Origin: JBDTSW01 sp039930945
Lineage (GTDB): Bacteria > Actinomycetota > Thermoleophilia > Solirubrobacterales > 70-9
Assembly (NCBI GenBank): GCA_039930945.1
Contig: JBDTSW010000065.1
Span: forward strand, 1 to 12,154
Reading direction: 5' to 3'
Length of the DNA stretch: 12,154 nt
Shown piece by piece: positions 1-5,711 of the stretch. The position numbers and the translations under genes are program-made. The notes beneath the pieces were generated by a model that saw only the letters and a program-made list of their open reading frames with translations, was not told the DNA's origin and made no database searches. Each line of letters begins with the position of its first letter. Positions within the stretch are counted from its first letter, which is position 1.

Positions 1-62
1 GTCGCCGGGGGCGGGGTCGCGGGGACGTCGGACGGGGGCTGTGATGCGAAAGCGTCATCCAT
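1..62 (-). CDS. Possible 5' end of an unidentified gene (partial)
   Basis: Reading leftwards from an ATG at 62-60 gives 20 open codons, beginning MDDAFASQPPSDVPATPPPA, before the window ends. A GGTGA element, complementary to the 16S rRNA tail, sits about 8 bases upstream of the ATG, which is acceptable spacing. The Pro/Ala-rich start would suit a disordered cytoplasmic tail in front of a membrane domain, but that is only a guess. The gene would be divergent from the DUF4282 gene at 248. Twenty codons in GC-rich DNA is weak evidence of coding, and no family can be named. Confidence 0.27.
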   Translation of the reverse strand, partial: MDDAFASQPPSDVPATPPPA

Positions 63-74
63 GATGGCGCTCAC

Positions 75-184
75 CCGAGCGGGCCAGGGGCGGGAAGGGC
101 TGCCGGCTGTGAGCGGGCCGGCTCGGCGGCCAGTGTCGGCGAGAATGGCAGTGTCGTGGGCGTTCCTGCCCTTCGTCAAGCGCC
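75..184. pseudogene. Scraps of a paralogue of the broken gene at 642-1128
   Basis: Two separate resemblances to the 642-1128 gene lie here. On the minus strand, 130-75 reads LAAEPARSQPAALP and ends at a TGA (75-77), resembling LALAEQARSQPAVLP near the end of that gene; the DNA at about 80-130 matches about 680-728 closely in direct orientation. On the plus strand, 145-183 reads MAVSWAFLPFVKR against MSWAFLPFIKR in the broken gene, with 23 bases at 152-174 exactly complementary to 893-915. The two scraps face opposite ways, so this is not a simple truncated copy. It looks like a duplicated gene that was deleted and inverted. The plus-strand piece leads into the upstream region of the DUF4282 gene, and no intact gene can be built from it. 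Confidence 0.5.
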
Positions 185-234
185 GATCGCCGGCCGAGCG
201 GAGCAGTACGCTCGCGACGTCTCGATCACTCGAC

Positions 235-240
235 GGAGGA
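235..240 (+). promoter_or_regulatory. Strong Shine-Dalgarno site for the DUF4282 gene
   Basis: GGAGGA ends 7 bases before the ATG at 248, and this fixes the start. It is the clearest ribosome binding site in the window; several of the neighbouring metabolic genes have none. A weak -10-like TACGCT lies at 207-212, but no convincing -35 is visible. Confidence 0.75.
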
Positions 241-247
241 GCATCAC

Positions 248-628
248 ATGGAACAGGAAGGTTTTCTCAAAGCGCTGTTCGACACGCGGTTCACGACCCT
301 GATCACCCCGAAGATCATCCGTGTCGTCTACATCGTGGCGATGATCGGGATCGCGATCGGCGCGGTCATAGTCGTGGTTAGCGCCTTCAACAACAGCACG
401 GGCCTGGGACTCCTGACGCTGTTAGTGCTCGCACCGCTTGGGTCCCTGCTCTACTTGATCCTCGTTCGCCTGTATCTCGAGATCGTCATCGTTGTCTTCA
501 AGATCAACGAGTCGGCGGACCTGATCGCCGCCGGCGCGGGTGGGGCGACGGGACGCGGGCCCGACGCACCTGCGGCCGGCGCCATCACCCCGGGCGCGCC
601 GGGGACGCCGCCGGCCACGACCAGCTAG
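248..628 (+). CDS. DUF4282-type small membrane protein
   Basis: A 126-residue protein that fits the DUF4282 family, recognised from its N-terminal pattern FLKALFDTRFTTLITPKIIR followed by two membrane segments. Segment 1 spans about residues 24-46 (rich in Ile, Val and Ala). Segment 2 spans about 53-85 and includes a PLGSLLYLILVRLYLE stretch typical of the family. A cytoplasmic-looking part (residues 86-94, FKINESADL) and a Gly/Ala/Pro-rich tail (95-126) follow. The family is widespread in actinobacteria and has no established biochemical role, so no function is assigned. The ATG is chosen because a strong GGAGGA lies 7 bases upstream. The gene stands alone between debris of another family on both sides and ends 13 bases before the reconstructed end of the broken minus-strand gene. 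Confidence 0.85.
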   Translation: MEQEGFLKALFDTRFTTLITPKIIRVVYIVAMIGIAIGAVIVVVSAFNNSTGLGLLTLLVLAPLGSLLYLILVRLYLEIVIVVFKINESADLIAAGAGGATGRGPDAPAAGAITPGAPGTPPATTS

Positions 629-641
629 AAGACGGGCGCCG

Positions 642-1128
642 TCATCTGGCTCCGTCGTCGATGACGGCTCGCCGGCTTCTCGGGTCAGGGGCGGAAGCAC
701 GGCCGGCTGCGAGCGGGCCTGCTCGGCCAGCGCCAGCACGCGATCGCGAAGCCCGGCGGCGGCGTCACCCTCGAGGTTTCCGACCCGCAGCCGCTCCTCG
801 GCGCCGCGCAGATCCAGGCTCGTGCCCCAGGCGCGGCGGCGCACCCGCGCCGACGCCAACAGCCGGTGCGGGACGGAGCGCCAGCGTTTGATGAAGGGCA
901 GGAACGCCCACGACATCCCCGCCACCGAGCGGCGGTCGGTGATTGCCAGGAACCCCATCTGCAGGCGATAGGTGACGGAAAGTGCAGCTCGAGCAGCTCC
1001 TCGCCCTCTGCCAGCCCCTCGCGGATGAACGCGAGCATCGCCCGGCGGGTGTTGCGGCGGGTGAATCCCGCCGCACGCAGCAGCTCGCTCTCGTGCCCGC
1101 CATCGCCCCGCCCCCGGAAGTCGGCCAT
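642..1128 (-). pseudogene. Frameshifted gene, PH-domain-like protein of unknown role
   Basis: No single frame gives a sensible protein, but two frames joined do. From the ATG at 1128 one frame reads MADFRGRGDGG and continues to REGLAEGEELLELHF. A -1 shift near 979-981 (an AAA run on the plus strand, TTT on the coding strand) leads into SVTYRLQMGFLAITDRRSVA, then SWAFLPFIKR, a LDLRGAEERLRVGNLEGDA stretch and LALAEQARSQPAV. The pattern 'EGEELLEL ... GFLAITDRR ... LDLRGAEERLRV' resembles bacterial PH-type domains, in which a hydrophobic strand precedes TDRR; this is an inference without a search. Near 691-694 a second one-base change, judged against the scrap at 75-130, would give a TGA at 642-644. 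Without it the frame runs on antisense to the DUF4282 gene as far as 422. The gene lies 35 bases downstream of ilvC on the same strand. It is either a real pseudogene or a gene hit by assembly errors. Confidence 0.55.
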
Positions 1129-1163
1129 GGCTCAGCGGGGGCGGGCGGCCCGGCTCCGGGGAG

Positions 1164-2168
1164 CTAGCGGTCCTCGTCGATCCAGGCCATCATCGCGCGC
1201 AGATCGCCGCCGACCTGCTCGATCTGACTGCCCGCCGCCTGTTCGCGCATCCGCTGGAAGCTCTCGCCGCCGGCGCGGTTCTCGGCGATCCACTCCTTGG
1301 CGAACTCACCGGACTGGATGTCGGCGAGGATCTTGCGCATCGCCTCGCGGGAGGGCTCCCCGATCACCTTCGGGCCGCGGGTCATGTCCCCGTACTCGGC
1401 CGTGTTCGAGATCGAGTCGCGCATCCCCTGGATGCCCTTCTCGTACATCAGGTCGACGATCAGCTTGAGCTCGTGCATGCACTCGAAGTACGCGAGCCGG
1501 GGGTCATACCCGGCCTCGACGAGCGTCTCGAAGCCGGCCTGGACGAGCTCGGTCGCACCGCCGCAGAGCACCGACTGCTCGCCGAACAGGTCTGTCTCGC
1601 ACTCGTCCTTGAAGGTGGTCTCGATGATCCCGGCGCGGCCCCCGCCGATGCCGCTGGCGTAGGCGAGAACCATCTCGCGGGCGGCTCCGGTCTCGTCCTG
1701 GTGGATCGCCATCAGGCAGGGAACGCCCCGCCCCTCCTGGTACTGGCGGCGAACCAGGTGCCCGGGGCCCTTGGGGGCGACCATGCCGACGTCGACGCCC
1801 GCGGGCGGCTCGATCTGGTCGAAGTGGATGGCGAAGCCGTGGGCGAACATCAGCAGGTTGCCGGGGGCCACCCCGTCGCGGATCTCGGACTCCCACAGCT
1901 CGGCCTGGCGCTCGTCGGGGAGCAGGATCATGATCACGTCGCCGCGGCTCGCCGCGTCGGCGACGTCGAGCACCTCGAGGCCCTCCGCCTCGGCGGCGGC
2001 GCGGCTGGACGAATCCGGCCGCAGCCCGACGACGACGTCGCAGCCGGAGTCGCGCAGGTTGAGAGCGTGGGCATGGCCCTGCGAGCCATAGCCGACGATC
2101 GCGATCGTCTTGCCCTCGAGCTTGGCGAGATCCGCGTCCGCGTCGTAGAAGATTCCGTCGTCAGCCAT
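1164..2168 (-). CDS. ilvC: Ketol-acid reductoisomerase, class I
   Basis: Makes 2,3-dihydroxyisovalerate or 2,3-dihydroxy-3-methylvalerate from the acetohydroxyacid made by IlvBN, using Mg2+ and NAD(P)H: the second step of valine, leucine and isoleucine synthesis, in the cytosol. The 334 residues match the short class I form. The Rossmann motif GYGSQGHAHA is at 26-35, followed by a Ser-rich cofactor loop (LRPDSSSR, 49-56), which by family knowledge favours NADPH. Catalytic and metal residues are present: H110 (FAHGF), K133 (APKGPGH), D193 and E197 (ETDLFGEQ), E229 and E233, S254 (DSISNTAEYGD). The ATG at 2168 is preferred over an upstream in-frame codon at 2219 because the family starts here (MADDGIFYDADADLAKLEGK). 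There is no SD site; a TAGAGT box lies 8 bases upstream. The gene follows menE and the SnoaL-like gene at short spacing, and sits about 8.9 kb from its pathway partners ilvBN. Confidence 0.97.
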   Translation of the reverse strand: MADDGIFYDADADLAKLEGKTIAIVGYGSQGHAHALNLRDSGCDVVVGLRPDSSSRAAAEAEGLEVLDVADAASRGDVIMILLPDERQAELWESEIRDGVAPGNLLMFAHGFAIHFDQIEPPAGVDVGMVAPKGPGHLVRRQYQEGRGVPCLMAIHQDETGAAREMVLAYASGIGGGRAGIIETTFKDECETDLFGEQSVLCGGATELVQAGFETLVEAGYDPRLAYFECMHELKLIVDLMYEKGIQGMRDSISNTAEYGDMTRGPKVIGEPSREAMRKILADIQSGEFAKEWIAENRAGGESFQRMREQAAGSQIEQVGGDLRAMMAWIDEDR

Positions 2169-2176
2169 GGCGCGGC

Positions 2177-2182
2177 ACTCTA
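2177..2182 (-). promoter_or_regulatory. Possible -10 box for a leaderless ilvC transcript
   Basis: On the minus strand TAGAGT fits TANNNT (4 of 6 to TATAAT) and ends 8 bases before the ilvC ATG, so a transcript would begin at or beside the start codon. No SD site is seen before ilvC, which supports a leaderless message. No good -35 is visible. It lies in the 26-base gap after the SnoaL-like gene, so ilvC could be read both from here and from menE. Confidence 0.35.
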
Positions 2183-2194
2183 GCGGCGCGGTCT

Positions 2195-2566
2195 TCAGCC
2201 AGGTCGCTCCACGAACCACTCGGTGAATTCGGCGCAGCAGCCGTCCGCGTCGAAGCGGATCACGAAGCAGTTGTCGTAGATGGTCCTGATCGAGCCGTCC
2301 GGCTGACGGTAGGTGCTGGACCCCGTCGCCACGGCCACGTCGCCGTCGACGGCGGCAGGCTCATATGCCGCCTCGTAGCTGCCGGGCTCGTCGGGCTCGT
2401 CGAACCAGGACTCGACGATCTCGCCGCGCCCGGTGATCCATTCGTCGTATGGGTGGTAGCGGTAGCGGGCGTCCTCGGCGAACAGCGCGGCGATCGCCTC
2501 GCGGTCGTAGCTGACCCAGGCAGCGACGTAGGCGTCGAGCCAGCGGGCGACGTCGTCTCTGTGCAT
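2195..2566 (-). CDS. SnoaL/NTF2-like domain protein
   Basis: A 123-residue protein with the layout of the NTF2-like superfamily. An N-terminal helix (VARWLDAYVAAWVSYD, about 6-21) is followed by REAIAALFAEDARYRYHPYD (22-41), then GRGEIVESWFDE (47-58), and a C-terminal sheet with VAVATGSSTYR and YDNCFVIRFDADG, ending EFTEWFVERPG. Members include small-molecule isomerases, cyclases and proteins of unknown role, so no reaction is assigned. The ATG at 2566 is supported by a good SD (GAGAGGAG, roughly 7-8 bases upstream). It sits 22 bases after menE and 26 before ilvC and is probably co-transcribed with both. Two adjacent cysteines (C110, C111) are unusual for such a short protein. A link to menaquinone or branched-chain amino-acid metabolism rests on position only. 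Confidence 0.85.
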   Translation of the reverse strand: MHRDDVARWLDAYVAAWVSYDREAIAALFAEDARYRYHPYDEWITGRGEIVESWFDEPDEPGSYEAAYEPAAVDGDVAVATGSSTYRQPDGSIRTIYDNCFVIRFDADGCCAEFTEWFVERPG

Positions 2567-2588
2567 CCGTGCTCCTCTCCGTGGTCTT

Positions 2589-3914
2589 TCAGCGCAACTC
2601 TCGGCGTAAGAGCTTGCCGGACGCCGTCCGCGGCAGCTCGCCGGCGAACTCGAACCGCTTCGGGACCTTGTAGCCGGCGAGGCTCTGCGAGCAATGACGC
2701 CGCAGGGCCTTGGCGTCGGCCTCGGCGCCGGAGCGCAGCACCGCGACCGCGGCCACCACCTCCTGCCACTCGGCATCGGCGCGGCCGATGGCCGCGGCGT
2801 CGACCACGTCCGGGTGGCGCAACAGCACCTCCTCGACCTCGGTCGGGATCACGTTCTCGCCTCCGGTGACGATGACGTCACCGAGCCGGTCGGTGACGTA
2901 GAGGAAGCCCTCGTCGTCGATCCTGCCGAGATCGCCCGTGTGCAGCCAACCGTCCTCGTCGCTGACCCCCGGGGCGACCGTCGGCCCCTGCACGAGGATC
3001 TCGCCGTCCTGGATACGCAGGTGGGTGGTGAGCAGCGGGCGCCCGGCCGAGCCCAGCTTGCGCCGCGCCTCGGCCGGCGCAAGCGTGGTCACCTGGGACG
3101 CTGCCTCGGTCAGCCCGTAGGTCTGGACGACGGTCGCGCCACGCCCGATCGCGTCGGCGAGCACGTCATCGGGAACCGGTCCGCCGCCGACCAGCACGGC
3201 CCGCAGGGGCAGCAGGTCCACCCCAGCCTCCAGCAGTCGCACCAGCTGCGTGCTGACCAGCGACACCAGGGTGATGCCGTCGCCCTCGAGCGAGGCGGCG
3301 ATCCGGTCGACGTCGAAACCGTCATGGATCACCGCGGTCGTCCCGTAGACGACAGAGCGGATCGCGATCGAGACGCCACTGACATGGAAGAGCGGTAGGC
3401 AGCACAGCCAGCGGTCGGTCGGCTCGACGCCGAGGTTGAAGGCCGAGCCGACGGCGCTCCACAGATGGTTTCCGTAGGTGAGCCCGACCGCGCGTGCGTG
3501 CCCGGAGCTGCCGCTGGTCAGGATCCGGCAGCAGACCGCATCGAGGTCATGCTCGCCGAGCAGCGGGAAGTCGGCCTCGGTCATACCGGCATCGTCGGCC
3601 TCGGAGATCACCAGGCCGGGGCCCGCCCGCTCGAGCTCGGCGGCGCGCTCGGCCGGGGCGAGCCTGGTGTTGAGCGGATAGGCGACCGCGCCGAGCTTCA
3701 TCAGGGCGTGCATGACGATCACGTGGTCGAGCCCGGCCTCAAGCTCGATCGCCACCGTCGAGCCCCTGCGCACTCCGCGCGCGGCCAGCCGGCGGGCGGC
3801 GCGGCTGGCCTCGGACTCGAGCTCGTCGTAGCGCACCTCGTGGCCGCCCGCTACCACCGCGGTTCGGTCGGGACAGGTGGCTGCCCGCTGCGCGAGCCAG
3901 TTGTCGAGATGCAT
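2589..3914 (-). CDS. menE: o-Succinylbenzoate--CoA ligase
   Basis: Activates o-succinylbenzoate with ATP and CoA to give OSB-CoA, the substrate of MenB. The 441-residue adenylate-forming enzyme is slightly shorter than many homologues. Motifs in order: a P-loop-like LTSGSSGHARAV (132-143), the MenE-typical LTYGNHLWSAVGSAFNLG (145-162), LPLFHVSG (173-180), QTYGLTEAAS (264-273), GWLHTGDLGRIDDEGFLYV (322-340), the hinge region TDRLGDVIVTGGENV (341-355), and the C-terminal catalytic lysine K434 in RTASGKLLRREL. The P-loop is non-standard: the usual PK is AR (A140, R141). The ATG at 3914 has no SD site, and only 20 bp separate it from divergent menB, so a leaderless transcript is likely. Motifs and men neighbours together make the MenE call firm; the fold alone would allow other acyl-CoA ligases. 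Confidence 0.93.
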   Translation of the reverse strand: MHLDNWLAQRAATCPDRTAVVAGGHEVRYDELESEASRAARRLAARGVRRGSTVAIELEAGLDHVIVMHALMKLGAVAYPLNTRLAPAERAAELERAGPGLVISEADDAGMTEADFPLLGEHDLDAVCCRILTSGSSGHARAVGLTYGNHLWSAVGSAFNLGVEPTDRWLCCLPLFHVSGVSIAIRSVVYGTTAVIHDGFDVDRIAASLEGDGITLVSLVSTQLVRLLEAGVDLLPLRAVLVGGGPVPDDVLADAIGRGATVVQTYGLTEAASQVTTLAPAEARRKLGSAGRPLLTTHLRIQDGEILVQGPTVAPGVSDEDGWLHTGDLGRIDDEGFLYVTDRLGDVIVTGGENVIPTEVEEVLLRHPDVVDAAAIGRADAEWQEVVAAVAVLRSGAEADAKALRRHCSQSLAGYKVPKRFEFAGELPRTASGKLLRRELR

Positions 3915-3934
3915 TGCCCGGAATAATCACCGAC
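3901..3934. promoter_or_regulatory. Compact divergent menE/menB promoter region
   Basis: The two start codons are separated by only 3915-3934. On the plus strand AATAAT (3922-3927, 5 of 6 to TATAAT) ends 7 bases before the menB ATG, and TTGTCG (3901-3906) could act as a -35 with a short 15-base spacer. On the minus strand the same bases read GATTAT (3923-3928, 4 of 6), ending 8 bases before the menE ATG. Neither gene has an SD site. Overlapping -10 elements on the two strands, each producing a leaderless mRNA, is the simplest reading. Promoters further inside the coding regions cannot be excluded. Confidence 0.45.
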
Positions 3935-4813
3935 ATGCCGATCCCACACAGCGACGCCCCCGCCGAAGCCGACCTCTACGCCCCCGTCTCGTGGAGTCAG
4001 GCCCACCCCTACGAGGATCTGCTCTACGAGCGGGCCGAGGGCATGGCGAAGATCACGATCAACCGCCCCGAGGTCCGCAACGCCTTCCGCCCGCAGACCC
4101 TGGCCGAGCTCCGCGACGCCTTCGCCCGGGCGCGCGACGACCTCGAGGTGGGCGCGATCATCTTCACCGGCGCCGGCACCGAGGCCTTTTGCTCCGGGGG
4201 CGATCAGCGGATCCGTGGAGACGACGGCTACATCGGCGACGACGACGTCGCCCGGCAGGGCGTCGGCAGGCTCGACGTCGGCGATCTCCACGTCCAGATC
4301 CGGCGCCTGCCGAAGCCCGTGGTGGCGATGGTGGCCGGGTACGCGGTCGGCGGAGGGCACATCCTCCACCTCGTCTGCGACCTGACGATCGCCGCGGACA
4401 ACGCCCGCTTCGGGCAGACGGGGCCGCGCGTGGGCAGCTTCGACGGCGGCTTCGGGGCGAGCCTGCTGGCCCGCAACGTGGGGGTCAAGCGGGCCAAGGA
4501 GATCTGGTTTCTGTGCCGCCTGTACGAGGCGGGTGAGGCGCTGGAGATGGGGCTCGTGAACGCCGTGGTGCCGCTGGTGGAGCTGGAGCGCGAGACCGTC
4601 GCCTGGTGTCGCCAGATGACCGCGCTGAGCCCGCTCGCGCTGCGCCTGCTGAAGTCGAGCTTCAACGCCGAGGAGGACGGGCTCACCGGCCTGCAGCAGC
4701 TCTCGCACGACGCGACCCTGCTCTTCTACATGACCGAGGAGGGCCAGGAGGGCCGCAACGCCTGGCAGCAGGGGCGCGAGCCCGACTTCAGCAAGTACCC
4801 GAAGCGGCCGTGA
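3935..4813 (+). CDS. menB: 1,4-Dihydroxy-2-naphthoyl-CoA synthase, type I
   Basis: Closes the second ring of the naphthoquinone by an intramolecular Claisen reaction on OSB-CoA, giving DHNA-CoA. Crotonase fold, 292 residues. Motifs: ITINRPEVRNAF (40-51), oxyanion-hole segment AFCSGGDQ (84-91), GYAVGGGHILHLVCDLTIA (135-153), FGQTGPRVGSFDGG (159-172) with the catalytic Ser/Asp in GSFD, EIWFLCR (189-195), and the C-terminal FYMTEEGQEGRNAW (264-277), ending FSKYPKR. QTGP, rather than the QTD seen in mycobacterial-type enzymes, together with the Trp of EIWFLCR, matches the type I group that uses bound bicarbonate as catalytic base. The ATG at 3935 is chosen because an in-frame TTG at 3914 would overlap the menE start. 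It has no SD and lies 7 bases from a -10-like box. It is first in a four-gene plus-strand operon. Confidence 0.96.
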   Translation: MPIPHSDAPAEADLYAPVSWSQAHPYEDLLYERAEGMAKITINRPEVRNAFRPQTLAELRDAFARARDDLEVGAIIFTGAGTEAFCSGGDQRIRGDDGYIGDDDVARQGVGRLDVGDLHVQIRRLPKPVVAMVAGYAVGGGHILHLVCDLTIAADNARFGQTGPRVGSFDGGFGASLLARNVGVKRAKEIWFLCRLYEAGEALEMGLVNAVVPLVELERETVAWCRQMTALSPLALRLLKSSFNAEEDGLTGLQQLSHDATLLFYMTEEGQEGRNAWQQGREPDFSKYPKRP

Positions 4814-4820
4814 CCCACCG

Positions 4821-5702
4821 GTGAGCATCTGGGTCATGGCCGCGCGCCCGCGGACGCTGCCCGCGGCGATAGCCCCGGTGCTGGTCGGGACCGCGGCGGC
4901 GGTCTGGGCGTCGGACGGGCTGCGGATCGGGCCCTTCGTGGCCGCGCTCGCCGGCTCGATCCTGATCCAGATCGGGACGAACCTCGCCAACGACTACTCC
5001 GACGCCAAGCGGGGGGCCGACCCCGACGACCGCCTCGGGCCCGTGCGCGTCACCTCCTCGGCGCTGGTGGCGCCGCGGCGGGTTCTGGTCGCAACCTGGC
5101 TTGCCTTCGGCGCGGCGGTCGCCGTGGGCATCTACCTGGCGGCGGTCTCCGGGCCGCTGATCCTGGTCGTGGGGGCGCTCTCGATCCTCGCCGGCGTGCT
5201 TTACACCGGCGGCCCCAGGCCCTACGGGTACGCCGGACTGGGCGAGCTCTTCGTCTTCCTCTTCTTCGGGCTGGTGGCGGTCAATGGCTCCTACTACGTC
5301 CAGGTCGAAGAGCTCGACTGGCTGCCCTTCGGGCTGTCGATCGCCGTCGGGTGCCTGGCCACGGCGATCCTGGTCGTCAACAACGTCCGCGACATCGATA
5401 CCGACCGCCGGGCCCATAAGCACACGCTCGCGGTGCGGATCGGCCGTGACCGGGCGCGGAGCCTCTACGTGATCGTGGTCGCGTCCGCCTACCTGATGGT
5501 GCCGCTGACGCTGCTGGCCGCGGGTGGGCCCTGCTGGGCACTGCTGGCGCTGGCCTCGGCCCCGCTGGCCCGCGGGCCGATGGCCGCGGTGCGCACCCGG
5601 ACCGACGGGCCCGCGTTGAACCGGGCCCTAGCCGAGACCGGGATGCTGCTGGCCGCGTTCAGTCTGCTGCTGTCGGCGGGCCTGTTGATCGCGGCCCCCT
5701 GA
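4821..5702 (+). CDS. menA: 1,4-Dihydroxy-2-naphthoate polyprenyltransferase
   Basis: Attaches the polyprenyl chain to 1,4-dihydroxy-2-naphthoate with loss of CO2, giving demethylmenaquinone in the cytoplasmic membrane. A 293-residue UbiA-family protein with about eight to nine hydrophobic segments. The first Asp-rich motif is NLANDYSDAKRGAD (54-67), followed by GPVRVTSSALVAP, and the second is NNVRDIDTDRRAHKHTLAVR (187-206). Both bind Mg2+-diphosphate in this family. It begins with GTG 7 bases after the menB stop, with no clear SD, so translation is probably coupled to menB. Its position among men genes separates it from other UbiA prenyltransferases such as those for heme O or ubiquinone. 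Confidence 0.94.
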   Translation: MSIWVMAARPRTLPAAIAPVLVGTAAAVWASDGLRIGPFVAALAGSILIQIGTNLANDYSDAKRGADPDDRLGPVRVTSSALVAPRRVLVATWLAFGAAVAVGIYLAAVSGPLILVVGALSILAGVLYTGGPRPYGYAGLGELFVFLFFGLVAVNGSYYVQVEELDWLPFGLSIAVGCLATAILVVNNVRDIDTDRRAHKHTLAVRIGRDRARSLYVIVVASAYLMVPLTLLAAGGPCWALLALASAPLARGPMAAVRTRTDGPALNRALAETGMLLAAFSLLLSAGLLIAAP

Positions 5703-5711
5703 GACGCCGCG

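Noticed and set aside
422..641. Minus-strand reading frame antisense to the DUF4282 gene, continuing the broken gene
   Set aside because: It only exists because the upstream frame misses its stop. The part over the DUF4282 gene is Arg/Gly-rich with no recognisable pattern, as expected for an antisense shadow in GC-rich DNA.
1153..1164. Small hairpin (GCTCC/GGAGC) at the ilvC stop codon
   Set aside because: Four to five pairs with a tiny loop and no T-run; too weak to call a terminator.
3914..3934. TTG at 3914 as an earlier start for menB
   Set aside because: It would overlap the menE start codon, has no SD site, and adds residues (MPGIITD) not expected in MenB; ATG at 3935 fits the -10 spacing.
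3851..4990. Minus-strand open frame opposite menB and the menA start
   Set aside because: Shadow of menB; no ribosome binding site and no recognisable protein pattern.
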